A DNA stretch of 64,000 bases from Paenibacillus sp. FSL H7-0357 (GTDB lineage: Bacteria; Bacillota; Bacilli; Paenibacillales; Paenibacillaceae). Shown here piece after piece: positions 23,835 to 33,200 of the stretch. The notes under the pieces are model-generated. The model had not been told where the DNA came from, made no database searches, and saw nothing but the letters and a program-made list of their open reading frames with translations. Numbering within the stretch: the first letter of the stretch is position 1; each line of letters begins with the position of its first letter. Where the stretch lies: positions 4,278,001 to 4,342,000 of the forward strand of contig NZ_CP009241.1 of the NCBI RefSeq assembly GCF_000758525.1, written 5' to 3'. The translations under genes and the position numbers were made by a program.

Positions 23835-24026
23835 ATGAGAAAAATAGAAATACAGTCGGCCTTGGAGCAAAGTATGAAGCAGCGTGTTCATCTTGTGAGC
23901 GGTGAAACTTTTACCGGCCTTTGTGAAATTGATCATCCTTCGGATTCCTTAAGCATTTCAACAAATAAAGGTATCCTTAGGGTACCTTTTTGGACCATAA
24001 AACGTTTTGTTCACATCAGAACATAG
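23835..24026 (+). CDS. small hypothetical protein, possible SH3/Sm-like barrel
   Basis: 63 residues: a short helix (IEIQSALEQSMKQ) then strands RVHLVSGETFTGLCEI, SLSISTNKGILRVP and IKRFVHI, a strand-turn pattern like small beta barrels of the Sm or YolD type (compare the end of the YolD protein at 22688). AAAAGGAAGTG precedes the ATG. Function unknown. Confidence 0.65.
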   Translation: MRKIEIQSALEQSMKQRVHLVSGETFTGLCEIDHPSDSLSISTNKGILRVPFWTIKRFVHIRT

Positions 24027-24340
24027 TCAAACCAGCCTGGCTTTTTTCAAAAAAATCAACCCGCCAACATACGGACTGGCGGATTGATCAATGTACACAT
24101 TTCATGCAATTATTAGCTGAATTTGAATCCCAAACTTATATCTATAATTTACCATCCAAATGCCATGAATACAAGAAATTTCAACTTTAGCCAAGCATTT
24201 TGCACATAAAGGCCGGGAAATAACTTCACCTTGGAACCACAGCGTTCGATTCAGCATTGTCACGGCTTTGCCGCCGTAGCGGTAACAGTTTTATAATGGA
24301 GCTACTCTGCGCAGAGAGTAAACGTAGAAGGAGCTTTACA
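24027..24340. other. gene-free stretch with one stem-loop
   Basis: Contains an imperfect stem near 24055-24092 (CCCGCCA with TGGCGG, extended by ATCAA/TTGAT pairs) preceded by T and A runs; it could terminate minus-strand transcription. Otherwise nothing supported. The C45 peptidase frame runs back to 24257 but without a ribosome site there. Confidence 0.45.
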
Positions 24341-25471
24341 ATGGACCTCAAAACATCCATTTACCAGCATATTGTTACGGAAGGAACACATTATGAAGTC
24401 GGGCGCGCACTAGGGGCATTTTATAAACACGACACTGCTTTTATGTCCTTTATGTCCTCGCCGTTTATGGGCAGTCCGCCGCTCCATCCGGCTGCCGCTG
24501 ATAAGGCAATGAATATGTTCGAGAAATATTGTCCCGGGGTCAATCAGGAAATCAAAGGTTTCGCCGATGAAACCGGCATCCGGGAAGAAGCGGTCGTCTT
24601 TTACTTCTCTTATTTCCAGTCAGCCGGCCATTGCAGCCAGGCAGCCTTACGAACCGGTCCTATAGACAAAAGCCGTACATATCATATGCGGACGTATGAT
24701 TTTGGCTGGGAGGATGCTCCCTATAATCAGCTTTTGCTGAGCACCACCCGTGTGACGGGCAAGCCCGCCCACATCGGATTTTCACTTCAGCTCTTCGGCC
24801 GGTATGACGGCATGAATGACGAAGGTCTCAGCGTGACCACGACTTCCGGCAGAATCCGGCCAGAAATGACAGGTGAGGGCTTTGTGTTCCCGGGAGTGGT
24901 TCGGGCCCTGCTCGATGGCTGTACTACAACCAGAGAAGCTGTTACCCTGCTGCGCAGCATGCCGATCTCCGATTACAGGAACTTTCTAGTGACCGACAGG
25001 CACGGTTCAATGGCATTGATCGAAGCAGCTGGGGCACATAAGGAAATTGAGGTTTATGATGCCAGGACAGCGAGCCTTTCCCAGCTTGTCGTTTCCACCA
25101 ATCACTATACGCTGCCAGCCATGAAGCAACATAACCTTCAGCTGATGCATAACTCGCAAGCGAGGCAAGAGGCGATGTACTCGACTCTCTGGAACAGAGG
25201 AACGGACTATAATCCGCTGGAAGCAATGAAACAACTGGCAGGTCAGCACCTGCCAGAAGGCGTCTGCTGCCATCACTACGATGAAGGTTTCGGGACGTTA
25301 TGGTCGATCGTTTGTGACAATGCCTTACGGGAGACGCATATATGCTTCGGTTCACCCATGATTAACCCTTGGAGAAGCTTTGGGTTCAGTGATCCGCCCG
25401 GCATAAACGAATATACCGCCACTTTGCCTAACGAACAGTCCGACGCACAGTTTTGGAGCAATATACTTTAA
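24341..25471 (+). CDS. C45-family peptidase/acyltransferase (Ntn hydrolase)
   Basis: 376 residues of the acyl-CoA:6-aminopenicillanate acyltransferase-like Ntn family. The probable autocatalytic nucleophile is Cys98 in SAGHCSQ, preceded by a propeptide of about 97 residues; downstream HMRTYDFGW, GRYDGMNDEGLSVT and FLVTDRHGSMALIEA are family motifs. Such enzymes hydrolyse amide bonds of small acylated molecules, with bile-salt-hydrolase-like variants. The start ATG 24341 follows GAAGGAG; the upstream extension lacks resemblance. Substrate unknown. No signal peptide, so cytoplasmic. Confidence 0.84.
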   Translation: MDLKTSIYQHIVTEGTHYEVGRALGAFYKHDTAFMSFMSSPFMGSPPLHPAAADKAMNMFEKYCPGVNQEIKGFADETGIREEAVVFYFSYFQSAGHCSQAALRTGPIDKSRTYHMRTYDFGWEDAPYNQLLLSTTRVTGKPAHIGFSLQLFGRYDGMNDEGLSVTTTSGRIRPEMTGEGFVFPGVVRALLDGCTTTREAVTLLRSMPISDYRNFLVTDRHGSMALIEAAGAHKEIEVYDARTASLSQLVVSTNHYTLPAMKQHNLQLMHNSQARQEAMYSTLWNRGTDYNPLEAMKQLAGQHLPEGVCCHHYDEGFGTLWSIVCDNALRETHICFGSPMINPWRSFGFSDPPGINEYTATLPNEQSDAQFWSNIL

Positions 25472-25491
25472 GAACCTTTCATGTTAAAAAA

Positions 25492-25538
25492 AGAGCGGCA
25501 ACCGGCTGACCTGTTATTCAGGGTCCGGTTGCCGCTCT
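25492..25538 (+). terminator. bidirectional terminator
   Basis: Perfect 14-bp stem AGAGCGGCAACCGG (25492-25505) / CCGGTTGCCGCTCT (25525-25538), A-rich before and T-rich after, between converging genes. Confidence 0.8.
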
Positions 25539-25558
25539 ATTCATACTTTTTTCTCCGC

Positions 25559-26086
25559 TCACTGCATGGCTTTGTTTAGAATTGAATGCACAAAAGCTGT
25601 CTTGCCCTCCGTATAGGCTTCTCTGTCATTGCGGTATTGTTCTGCCAGGGCCAGCTTTACTTCCTCATACGCCCGAACCGCAGCGGGATGACTCCGCAGA
25701 TAGTCCCGGAATGCAATATGCTCCAGATAACCTTTACCGTCCTTAGGACATACATAAAGATGATAATGCATCAAACCGTCATCCTTCTCGCACTCGAATA
25801 CCTCTCTGCCCTCGATCCCAAGATTTCCAAGATGCACATAACCAAATTCCCGGAACCTCTCGACAATATCAGGCAGTGCCTCATAGCTCTCCATCACAAG
25901 ATCCAGGTCTATAATCGGTTTGGCCGCCAAACCTTCAATAGAGGTACTGCCCACATGCTCGACAGCAATGACAAGATCTCCGAGGATCTCAAGCATCCGC
26001 TCTTTGATTCTGCTGAATTCGGCCTTCCAAACGGGATTATAAGGAACAACTTCAATAGGAACAGGGCTTACAGCGATGACAGTCAC
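25559..26086 (-). CDS. GrpB-family (UPF0157) nucleotidyltransferase-like protein
   Basis: 175 residues. The motif EHVGSTSIEGLAAKPIIDLDL is the nucleotidyltransferase-fold signature (GS, then D-x-D) of the GrpB family; HYHLYVC and LEHIAFRDYLR are also conserved. The reaction catalysed is not established for this family. Start ATG 26086 is the only one giving the full N-terminus. Convergent with the C45 peptidase gene. Confidence 0.86.
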   Translation of the reverse strand: MTVIAVSPVPIEVVPYNPVWKAEFSRIKERMLEILGDLVIAVEHVGSTSIEGLAAKPIIDLDLVMESYEALPDIVERFREFGYVHLGNLGIEGREVFECEKDDGLMHYHLYVCPKDGKGYLEHIAFRDYLRSHPAAVRAYEEVKLALAEQYRNDREAYTEGKTAFVHSILNKAMQ

Positions 26087-26253
26087 CTTCTTTATTGGGT
26101 TTGTTAGTGTTCTGTCAGCTTACTGTAAACCTTCGCTCTTTGTAAATGATCCGGTGCACACTCTAGAGTGGCTGCGCACTCCCGATTTCAGATGGCTGGG
26201 ATAAAATGCAAACCAGTTTCTCATACTATCTGTTAGCAGATGGAGGTGAAATC

Positions 26254-26424
26254 ATGCCCAAAAATAGTGCCGATCCCAAACACGACCGTGCAAATAATAA
26301 AGCAGATAAGAAAAACAACCAGCAAAACCATGCACATCTTACTGAAGAACCCCAGATGTTAAACGCCAATAAGGCTGAAGATTATGTTCCCAGTTTGAAT
26401 GGTGTCACCAAAAATGAAACTTAA
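26254..26424 (+). CDS. small hydrophilic protein
   Basis: 56 residues, rich in Asn, Lys, Asp and His (NSADPKHDRANNKADKKNNQ), without membrane segments; probably disordered. The start ATG 26254 follows GGAGGTGAA; the frame open back to 26206 lacks a ribosome site. Size and composition resemble small spore or stress proteins, but no known signature is present, so no function is proposed. Confidence 0.65.
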   Translation: MPKNSADPKHDRANNKADKKNNQQNHAHLTEEPQMLNANKAEDYVPSLNGVTKNET

Positions 26425-26449
26425 GCTGTAAAATTGTACAGCAAACAGG

Positions 26450-26480
26450 TTGCTCCCCGTCGCTGAATGACGGGGAGCAG
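26450..26480 (+). terminator. Rho-independent terminator
   Basis: Stem GCTCCCCGTC (26452-26461) / GACGGGGAGC (26469-26478), extended by four outer pairs with one wobble, then a T-rich tail. Confidence 0.78.
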
Positions 26481-26585
26481 CCTCTTCTTGTCTCCAAGTA
26501 AATATTTTTAGTTTTCCATTCAGTTGACTTGTCCCGTGGCTGAATGATAGGCTTTTCTTCTAAGCCTTGTTAAGGAGAATGCCCG

Positions 26586-27521
26586 ATGAAAAAAGCGACA
26601 ATGAAGGATATTGCCCGCCAGGCGAACGTTTCAGTAGCCACGGTCAGCTATGTGCTGAACAATGTGAAGAACCAGACGATCCCTGACCCGACCCGGCAGA
26701 GTATACTGCAAATTGCCCGGGAGCTGAACTATGTCCCGAATCTCGCAGCACGTTCCCTGGTCAAACAACGGACCGGACTGGTCGGCATTCTGATTAACCG
26801 GACATCCGCATTGCCCTATTGGAAACGCCAAAATTACATGTCGCTGGTGGAAAGTCTGGAAGCGATGCTAACAGAAGCCGGTTATCATACACTGCTTGTC
26901 CGTTTGAATCCCCTTAATCCTGCGATGGACGTAATCCGTGAACGTAAGCTGGATGCTGTCTTTGTGCTAGATGTTATGGATGAGATGTTCTACCGGATAT
27001 CCGCCAATTTTGTGGAAGGCGTTCCGCTGATTCTGATCGACAGCATCATTGATGACCGTCTATTTAACCAGGTTAATTATAACTATCCGCAAGCGCTGCA
27101 GGCCGCTGTATCCTCCTCCGCAGCTCCCTCCTGTCTGGTCATGGAGAGCTATTATAACAAGGCGTTATCGGAGTGGGTCATTGCTGAATCCGCCTTGCCG
27201 CAGGAGCATATTCATATCGTGAACAATTCGCAAGAGGCACAAAGTGAACTCGTGAGCTTTTTGGCCCTTAACCGGGATAAGCACGTCATCGTCATCAATG
27301 AATTTTTGGCAAAAGCTGTTGAAAAAACTGCCTTGGCCTCTTCTGTTACAGCGATTTGCACCTGCGGGGTACCGGAAATCCTGCTGGACAGCACGACAAT
27401 CATACAGTTTCAGAACGATAGAGCACTGACCGCCTATGAATTAATGACATCTGTTTTCCGCGAACAGTACGATACCAGCCTGACAGGCAGCAATCAATTT
27501 TTGGTTGAAGTTCTCCAATAA
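26586..27521 (+). CDS. LacI-family transcriptional regulator
   Basis: 311 residues: N-terminal LacI helix-turn-helix (TMKDIARQANVSVATVSYVLNN, residues 4-25) with hinge (ILQIARELNYVPNLAARSL) and a periplasmic-binding-like effector domain. It is about 20 residues shorter than most and its C-terminal half is divergent, so the ligand is unknown. It precedes an MFS efflux-type transporter, with a perfect 20-bp palindrome of LacI type between the two genes, so that transporter is the probable target. Confidence 0.9.
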   Translation: MKKATMKDIARQANVSVATVSYVLNNVKNQTIPDPTRQSILQIARELNYVPNLAARSLVKQRTGLVGILINRTSALPYWKRQNYMSLVESLEAMLTEAGYHTLLVRLNPLNPAMDVIRERKLDAVFVLDVMDEMFYRISANFVEGVPLILIDSIIDDRLFNQVNYNYPQALQAAVSSSAAPSCLVMESYYNKALSEWVIAESALPQEHIHIVNNSQEAQSELVSFLALNRDKHVIVINEFLAKAVEKTALASSVTAICTCGVPEILLDSTTIIQFQNDRALTAYELMTSVFREQYDTSLTGSNQFLVEVLQ

Positions 27522-27532
27522 ATTCTCTATAA

Positions 27533-27552
27533 TAACTTAAACGTTTAAGTTA
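27533..27552 (+). promoter_or_regulatory. LacI-type operator
   Basis: Perfect 20-base palindrome TAACTTAAACGTTTAAGTTA centred on CG, the standard LacI/GalR operator geometry, 24 bases before the MFS gene start and just after the LacI gene. Confidence 0.8.
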
Positions 27553-27576
27553 AGTAATTATGAGGAGGTTTTATTG

Positions 27577-28839
27577 ATGAATATTCCCAGCGCTGAGATG
27601 GTGAATGCCCCACCTGTGCCCCAAGTGAACTATCCGGTTTTACGCAAAAACAAAGTTTTCCTGCTGTTGTTCACAGCCAGTACGCTTACGATACTGGGAA
27701 ATGCCTTTCACAGTCTCGCTCTTAGTCTATGGGTGCTGCAAGAGACTGGCAGTGCTAAAATGATGAGCATCATGACTGTCAGCAACCTTGTCATCTGTTC
27801 ATTGCTAGGCAGCGTGGCCGGTACACTCGCCGATCGCGTCAACCGCAGAACGCTGATTGTATGTGCCTATCTGGTGCAGAGCATCACCGTACTGGGAATC
27901 GCTTACGCCCTTACCAGCCCTAATCTCTCCTTCGTCCTGATTGTTTGTCTTACCGGAATTGTAACCTCTGCCGGACAATTTCAGTCTCCTGCCTTTCAGG
28001 CTTCCCTGCTGACTGTCGTCGGCAAAGAGCATATCCAGCAGGCAGCAGGCTGGATGACCTTGTCAGAGAACATCTCCCGTACTGTTGGTTACGCTCTCGG
28101 CGGAATCTTTGTCGCTGCCTTCGGTGGTGCTTGGGCAATCTTTGTAGATGGGATGACCTTTCTATTGGCCTTCGTGCTGGTGCTAGCCTCAGGCTCATTC
28201 ACTGGTGTTATAGCCGCACGTGGACCAAAAAAAACGTTCAAGCAAGATATTTTCAGCGGTTTCCGTTATATTTGGAGTAATCCATTTGCTAGAGCTGTTA
28301 CCTTACTGCTTCCCGTACTCACACTATTTTTCCTCTCCTGCCTCATGCTGACACAAGTCATGGCCGTGCAGGTATGGAAGGCAAGTCCGTTTCAGTTCGG
28401 TCTGATGGAGAGCTGCATCCCGCTTGGGTACATGCTTGGATCGGGCTTGATATTGACTGCCGGGAACAGGATCAGGCACCGCGGTCTGCTGGTCGCTGCC
28501 AGTCTCCTGCTGCTGGGTCCGCTGTACGCCCTGCTGTCGGTTACTACCTCAATGATGCTGGCCATCCCGCTCATTCTGCTAATCGGCTTCACCTTCTCGT
28601 TCAGCACTTTACTGATTAATATCATCCTGAGACTCGAGGTACCTGAAGACTTGCAAGGGCGGATGTTCGGTGTACTGGGGTCCTTAATGAGTGTGGCTCC
28701 CCCTTTGGGACTTGCTGTCTTTTCTGCGGCAGCCGACCATTTTGGAGCCTCCGAAACCATGCTGGCTGCCGGTCTTATCCTTTTTCTGTTTGGCACCGGA
28801 GCTGCAGTCGGACTTAAAGTAATTCGTGAATATAAATAA
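27577..28839 (+). CDS. MFS transporter (MFS_3/macrolide-efflux-like)
   Basis: 420 residues, about 12 transmembrane helices. The first conserved loop reads GTLADRVNRRTLIV, a form of the MFS motif A (G-x-L-A-D-R). Overall layout and the N-terminal LRKNKVFLLLFTASTLTILGNAFHSLAL segment resemble the MFS_3 group of drug efflux and unknown exporters. ATG 27577 follows GAGGAGG by 8 bases. Probably repressed by the LacI-family protein upstream via the palindrome at 27533. Substrate unknown. A GNAT gene follows 18 bases later. Confidence 0.9.
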   Translation: MNIPSAEMVNAPPVPQVNYPVLRKNKVFLLLFTASTLTILGNAFHSLALSLWVLQETGSAKMMSIMTVSNLVICSLLGSVAGTLADRVNRRTLIVCAYLVQSITVLGIAYALTSPNLSFVLIVCLTGIVTSAGQFQSPAFQASLLTVVGKEHIQQAAGWMTLSENISRTVGYALGGIFVAAFGGAWAIFVDGMTFLLAFVLVLASGSFTGVIAARGPKKTFKQDIFSGFRYIWSNPFARAVTLLLPVLTLFFLSCLMLTQVMAVQVWKASPFQFGLMESCIPLGYMLGSGLILTAGNRIRHRGLLVAASLLLLGPLYALLSVTTSMMLAIPLILLIGFTFSFSTLLINIILRLEVPEDLQGRMFGVLGSLMSVAPPLGLAVFSAAADHFGASETMLAAGLILFLFGTGAAVGLKVIREYK

Positions 28840-28857
28840 GAACTGGAGTGAAGTTCA

Positions 28858-29643
28858 TTGGGCCAGACTGAATTGATTATGAAGTATTTGCGTGAGAATC
28901 CGCTGAAAAATGTAACCCCGTTAAAGATGATGACCGCTTATCATCAAGTTATAGACAGCTATCTGGTCCACCAGCAGGAACACTGGGGCATTCTGTTGCT
29001 TCTGCCTGCGGACGCTTATTCCTTTGATCAGCGGATATACCCGAATGCCGAGAGAATAGTGCTCATGGATTACAGCAGCCCTGAGGTGCTGCCCGAGCTG
29101 CTAAAGCGATTGCCCGGAGAAACGAATCTGGTCTTCAAAATTCAGGAGCAGACACGAATTTCGATTGCCGGTCAATTTCCGCTGCACAAAGTACGATGCT
29201 TTTATTCCTATAGTTCTACAGTAGAGCAACGGTTCGATCCGGACGCCGAAGCTGTACTGAACGAACAGATGGATGAACGGCTGCTTCCATTATGGCGGGC
29301 GAATGATTACAGCAAGGAAGAAATTGAGCATTATTTTGCAGACGGCGCTTTTTCCATATCCATATTCCAGGGAGACACGCCACTCAGCACCTGCCTCGTC
29401 TTCCGCAACGAGGAGCGAATCTGGGAAATCGGGGCCGTGCGTACGGCTGAAGCCGGCAGAAGAAGCGGACTTGCACAGCGGGTCGTCCGCACTGCGGTAT
29501 TTCATACGCTGCAGAGAGGTTATATTCCAAGATACCAGGTGGAGGATACTAATATCGCCTCCATTCGTCTGGCCGAATCCGTCGGCCTTACGCTAGCGGT
29601 GAAGCTGGAGCATTGGCTAAATTATATAGAACAGCTGAAATGA
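28858..29643 (+). CDS. GNAT-family N-acetyltransferase
   Basis: 261 residues. The C-terminal half holds the GNAT core: IWEIGAVRTAEAGRRSGLAQRVVR contains the acetyl-CoA-binding R/Q-x-x-G-x-G/A type loop, followed by YQVEDTNIASIRLAESVGL. The N-terminal half is a poorly conserved domain of the two-domain GNATs. TTG start at 28858 with GGAGTGAAG before it. In operon with the MFS gene, suggesting a modify-and-export pair, which is inference. Confidence 0.83.
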   Translation: MGQTELIMKYLRENPLKNVTPLKMMTAYHQVIDSYLVHQQEHWGILLLLPADAYSFDQRIYPNAERIVLMDYSSPEVLPELLKRLPGETNLVFKIQEQTRISIAGQFPLHKVRCFYSYSSTVEQRFDPDAEAVLNEQMDERLLPLWRANDYSKEEIEHYFADGAFSISIFQGDTPLSTCLVFRNEERIWEIGAVRTAEAGRRSGLAQRVVRTAVFHTLQRGYIPRYQVEDTNIASIRLAESVGLTLAVKLEHWLNYIEQLK

Positions 29644-29730
29644 TCAATAATTCATCACCGTAATATTCTGGAAATTGTTATATAATGCAAGGAGCAGCAA
29701 TAACAATTTGTTAGATGAAGGAGTTCGTTC

Positions 29731-30065
29731 ATGAGCTATCAACCGTTTGGGCATCAGGAGTATTATACGCCGCCACCCCCGTTGGCAAATCCATTGCCTC
29801 ATTGGTGCTTGGGATTCTGTCCATTGTGTCACCATATATCGGGATTCTATTTGGGATTATTGCGATTATACTTTCCGCGATTTCCCTGAAAGAGATTCGT
29901 ACCCGCTATGAAGAGGGAAGAGGTCTTGCCATCGCCGGTCTCATCTGCGGAATTGTCGGTACACTTATTTACACCTTACTTATATTACTGTTTTTATTCG
30001 CCCTGTTTGCTTTTAATGAAATAGATTCCGGTAACATAATCCACTTCAGCACTAACAACATCTGA
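29731..30065 (+). pseudogene. DUF4190 membrane protein gene with frameshift in a C5 run
   Basis: The ribosome site AAGGAG (29717-29722) points to ATG 29731, which opens MSYQPFGHQEYYTPPPP, the Pro/Tyr-rich start expected of DUF4190 proteins. The rest of the protein (VGKSIASLVLGILSIVSPYI..., two transmembrane helices, LKEIRTRYEEGRGLAIAGLI) lies in another frame. The switch falls exactly at CCCCC (29776-29780): one more C would fuse them perfectly into an intact protein of about 112 residues. So this is a recent frameshift, a phase-variable run or a sequencing error. An alternative start at 29715 reads the second frame but lacks a ribosome site. Confidence 0.72.
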
Positions 30066-30103
30066 TAGGCTGTAAGAAATGCAGGATTTTCGAGTAAATG
30101 GAC

Positions 30104-30153
30104 AAAAAAGGAAGCTGAACCGGTTTCGATAATCGGCGTCAGCTTCCTTTTTT
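30104..30153. terminator. bidirectional terminator
   Basis: 15-bp stem (30104-30118 with 30139-30153; core GGAAGCTGA/TCAGCTTCC) with A run before and T run after, between converging genes. It touches the stop of the response regulator gene. Confidence 0.78.
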
Positions 30154-31360
30154 ATTGCGGCGGGCAGCCTTTGGTCAGAAGAATATTGATGTTTTGCTGC
30201 TGGCGGTATTCAGTCGGAGTCAGTTGGAACTTTTTGCGGAACATCTGAGTAAAATGGCGCATGTCCTGATACCCAACACGTTCTGCGATTTCAGCCAGCT
30301 TCAGCTTGGGGTTCAGCAGCAGCAGCTTTGCTTGCTCCAGCCGCAGTGAGGTGACGTATTCTTTGTACCCCTGCCCTGTCTTTTGCTTGAACAACTGGCT
30401 GAAGTACGCCGGGTTCAGGAACACGACAGAGGCCATCTTCTCCAGCGATAGATCCTCGTAGTAATGCTCCCTGATAAAATGCAGCGCAACGTCAATGGCC
30501 TTCTCTCCGCTTCCCTTCAGCGGTTCCGCCTCAAACGCTTGTGAAGCGGATGCTTCCCTCATCCGTTTCACGACCTGCGGCACGGTATTGAAATCGTAAC
30601 TCAAGCCGGAATGCAGGATTTGAAAAGGCATCTTCAGATAATGGTTGAGATGGTCACGGAGCTCCTCCTGGAACGGTTCAATCCGCTCGTTCTCCCTCAA
30701 GGTAACCAGGCCGAGTAAACTCTGCCGGTCGAAATTGACGACAAAACCGTTCCCATGCAGCTCGATCAGCTCGGAAAGTACATTCTCCACGATAAAATGC
30801 TCCAGGCGCGCGCTTTTTTCCCCCGGGTCCAGCTGTACCATCACCAAGTAAAAGTTGTGATAATCTTCGATGAACGGACCAATATCCAAATTGCCGATAT
30901 CAAGGCCAGAGGCCAGCCGCTGGAATACACCTTCCCGCAGAAATCTGAGGCTTGCCTTCAGCCTTTCCCCCTGCCGTGAAATGTCGTTGTCCTTCTGGAT
31001 CTCCAGCGTCAGATTATTGATGATCTCCTCCAGCTTGTTTTTGCCAATCGGCTTGAGCAGATAATCCCTCGCTCCAAGACGGATCGCCTCCTGTGCGTAG
31101 GAGAACTCACTATGAGCGGAGATCACGATCCATTTCACATAGGGATATCTGCGTTTGGAAATTTTCATAAACTCAAGGCCATTCATACCCGGCATTAGGA
31201 TATCAGTCAACACGATGTGGATACGCTGTTCTTCCAGCACCTTGACAGCTTCCTCGGCCCTTGTAGCCACAAAAACCTGATACTCCGGGTACAGATGATT
31301 AATCGTGCGTTTGATGCCTTCGCGGATAACCCGTTCATCATCGGCTATGAGAATATTCAC
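30152..31360 (-). CDS. YesN-type response regulator with AraC output domain
   Basis: 402 residues. The receiver has D7-D8, phosphoacceptor D53 (VLTDILMPGMNG), S81 and K103 (LLKPIGKNK); a middle linker of about 170 residues; and two helix-turn-helix units at the C-terminus (LSLEKMASVVFLNPAYFSQLFKQ and LKLAEIAERVGYQDMRHFTQMF). It overlaps the kinase gene stop by 4 bases, so they are a co-translated pair. It is expected to activate the adjacent sugar ABC importer when the YesM-like kinase senses a carbohydrate outside the cell. Confidence 0.93.
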   Translation of the reverse strand: MNILIADDERVIREGIKRTINHLYPEYQVFVATRAEEAVKVLEEQRIHIVLTDILMPGMNGLEFMKISKRRYPYVKWIVISAHSEFSYAQEAIRLGARDYLLKPIGKNKLEEIINNLTLEIQKDNDISRQGERLKASLRFLREGVFQRLASGLDIGNLDIGPFIEDYHNFYLVMVQLDPGEKSARLEHFIVENVLSELIELHGNGFVVNFDRQSLLGLVTLRENERIEPFQEELRDHLNHYLKMPFQILHSGLSYDFNTVPQVVKRMREASASQAFEAEPLKGSGEKAIDVALHFIREHYYEDLSLEKMASVVFLNPAYFSQLFKQKTGQGYKEYVTSLRLEQAKLLLLNPKLKLAEIAERVGYQDMRHFTQMFRKKFQLTPTEYRQQQNINILLTKGCPPQ

Positions 31361-33123
31361 TTGTATGTGTCTCCCTCCACTCTAATCGGAAGCATGATGG
31401 CAACCTGTGTCCCTTCTCCGGGTAAACTTTGAATCTGCAGACCGTAACCATCCCCGAACATATACTGCAGCCTGCGGTGGAGATTCTGCAAGCCGATGCC
31501 GCCTTTGCCGCCTTCTTTCGGACTGTCTCCGTTCAGCGAATCCTGCAGCCGCTCCAGCTGTTCCGCATTCATGCCATTACCGTTATCTTCAACGAATAAC
31601 TTCAGAACATTCCCTTCTTCACGGGTGTATACCTTCAGGATACCCTGACGGTTAAGCGATTCCAATCCATGCTTGACAGCATTCTCGATCACCGGCTGCA
31701 CCGTCATCTTCGGAACGCGGATGTTCAGCCAGCGCTCATCGACTTCAGCGACAATATGCAGCCTGCCTTCAAGACGGATGGAAATGATCTTTAGATAATG
31801 GCCGATCTGCTCCATCTCTTCTTCAAGGGTAACTTCCGCGCCGTCTTCCCACTGGCTGCTGTAACGGAACATGGAGGACAATGAGAGTACAAGCTCGCCC
31901 AGCTGCTCATTTCCCTCCTCATCAAGCATCCAGTAAATCATATCCAGTGTGTTGTAGAGAAAATGCGGGTTCACCTGGGACTGCAGCGCATGCAGCTCAG
32001 CGTTCTTCTCACTGACGGAAGAGAGCTTGACCCGTTCAATCAATTCCTCAATCCTCCGGACCATCCGGTTGAAAGAAGCGACGAGAATATTGATTTCCTG
32101 ATAGGAAGACACATTAACCACGCCCCGGAAGTTTCCGATTTCCACCTGCTTCATCTCCCGGATCACTTTCTTGAGCGGTGAGGATATGGTCTGCGACACA
32201 ATGGAAGCAATCAGGGTGGATACGAAAATCAGAATGGAAATTACAATCAGCAGGTATCGCTTCATTTCGTTCAATTCCACATTGAGATCTTCGTCCGGAG
32301 TGATGCTCATTACCCACCACCCGGAGAACGATAGCTTGGAGGCTACTATTAAGCGGTCGCTTTCCTGCTGTACAATGACATCCTTATCCCCCTGCAGGGA
32401 CGGCAAATTCTCCACGACCGGTGACGGGTCCGTAGCCGAGGATACAAAACGCCCATCCTGAGACATCAGATAAACCTGGCTGTGCGCTCCCAGCTTCAGA
32501 TTATCCAGCGCATCAAGAACAGGCTGCGGGTTTGTTTCGTACAGAACGATGCCTATCGGCTTGTGTTCATTGAGATCATAAATTTGCCGCCCGAAAGCGA
32601 ATACAGGACTGTCCTCGACCTCATCAATGAGCGAATGTTCGTACACTCCGAGCCAGACCATTTTCCCCGTAGAAGCCTTAAGCTCATGGTACCAGTCCTC
32701 GGTGTGATACTCCGGGTCGACCACGTTCATGTAGTTGCCGTAATTATAAATTTTGCCTTTGTCCATGATGACATGGATGCCTACCAGATCGTCCCGCGAA
32801 TAAAAAATCGAGCCAATGATATTCGTGATGGTCTGTTCATTGATAAAAGCCACTGCCGGTTCATCGGTTGTTTCATTGAGCAGGCGAACCATCTCAAAGT
32901 TATTGCTGAGTGATTTGGACAGGGAATCATACCCCTTGTAGAGCAGGGTAAACAGCCCGGCCGTTTGAGCGACGTTCTTCTGCGACAGATCACTGATCTT
33001 TTCATGCAGCTGAACAGTAGTCCGGTTATAGTACAGCAGGCTGACAATCAGCAGAATACTGGACATGCAAAAAAGAAACAGCAGAAACAACCGATGGTGG
33101 ATGGAATGAAAGCCATTTCGCAT
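31357..33123 (-). CDS. YesM-type sensor histidine kinase
   Basis: 588 residues. Transmembrane helix 1 (about 11-31), an extracellular dCache-like sensor (about 35-285), transmembrane helix 2 (about 290-310), HAMP (about 311-365), then the His_kinase domain with His387 in QSQVNPHFLYNTLD and a HATPase (VQPVIENAVKHGL, DNGNGM, GGIGLQNLHRRL). This is the LytS/YesM class. The start ATG 33123 follows GGAGGAGAG. It probably senses an extracellular sugar or the ligand-loaded binding protein encoded nearby. Confidence 0.94.
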   Translation of the reverse strand: MRNGFHSIHHRLFLLFLFCMSSILLIVSLLYYNRTTVQLHEKISDLSQKNVAQTAGLFTLLYKGYDSLSKSLSNNFEMVRLLNETTDEPAVAFINEQTITNIIGSIFYSRDDLVGIHVIMDKGKIYNYGNYMNVVDPEYHTEDWYHELKASTGKMVWLGVYEHSLIDEVEDSPVFAFGRQIYDLNEHKPIGIVLYETNPQPVLDALDNLKLGAHSQVYLMSQDGRFVSSATDPSPVVENLPSLQGDKDVIVQQESDRLIVASKLSFSGWWVMSITPDEDLNVELNEMKRYLLIVISILIFVSTLIASIVSQTISSPLKKVIREMKQVEIGNFRGVVNVSSYQEINILVASFNRMVRRIEELIERVKLSSVSEKNAELHALQSQVNPHFLYNTLDMIYWMLDEEGNEQLGELVLSLSSMFRYSSQWEDGAEVTLEEEMEQIGHYLKIISIRLEGRLHIVAEVDERWLNIRVPKMTVQPVIENAVKHGLESLNRQGILKVYTREEGNVLKLFVEDNGNGMNAEQLERLQDSLNGDSPKEGGKGGIGLQNLHRRLQYMFGDGYGLQIQSLPGEGTQVAIMLPIRVEGDTYK

Positions 33124-33200
33124 AGGACTCTCCTCCTTTCAACATCCTGTGTCTGCCGTTCCCTATTATAAATCCAATACAAATTTAAATGCAACGCCCA

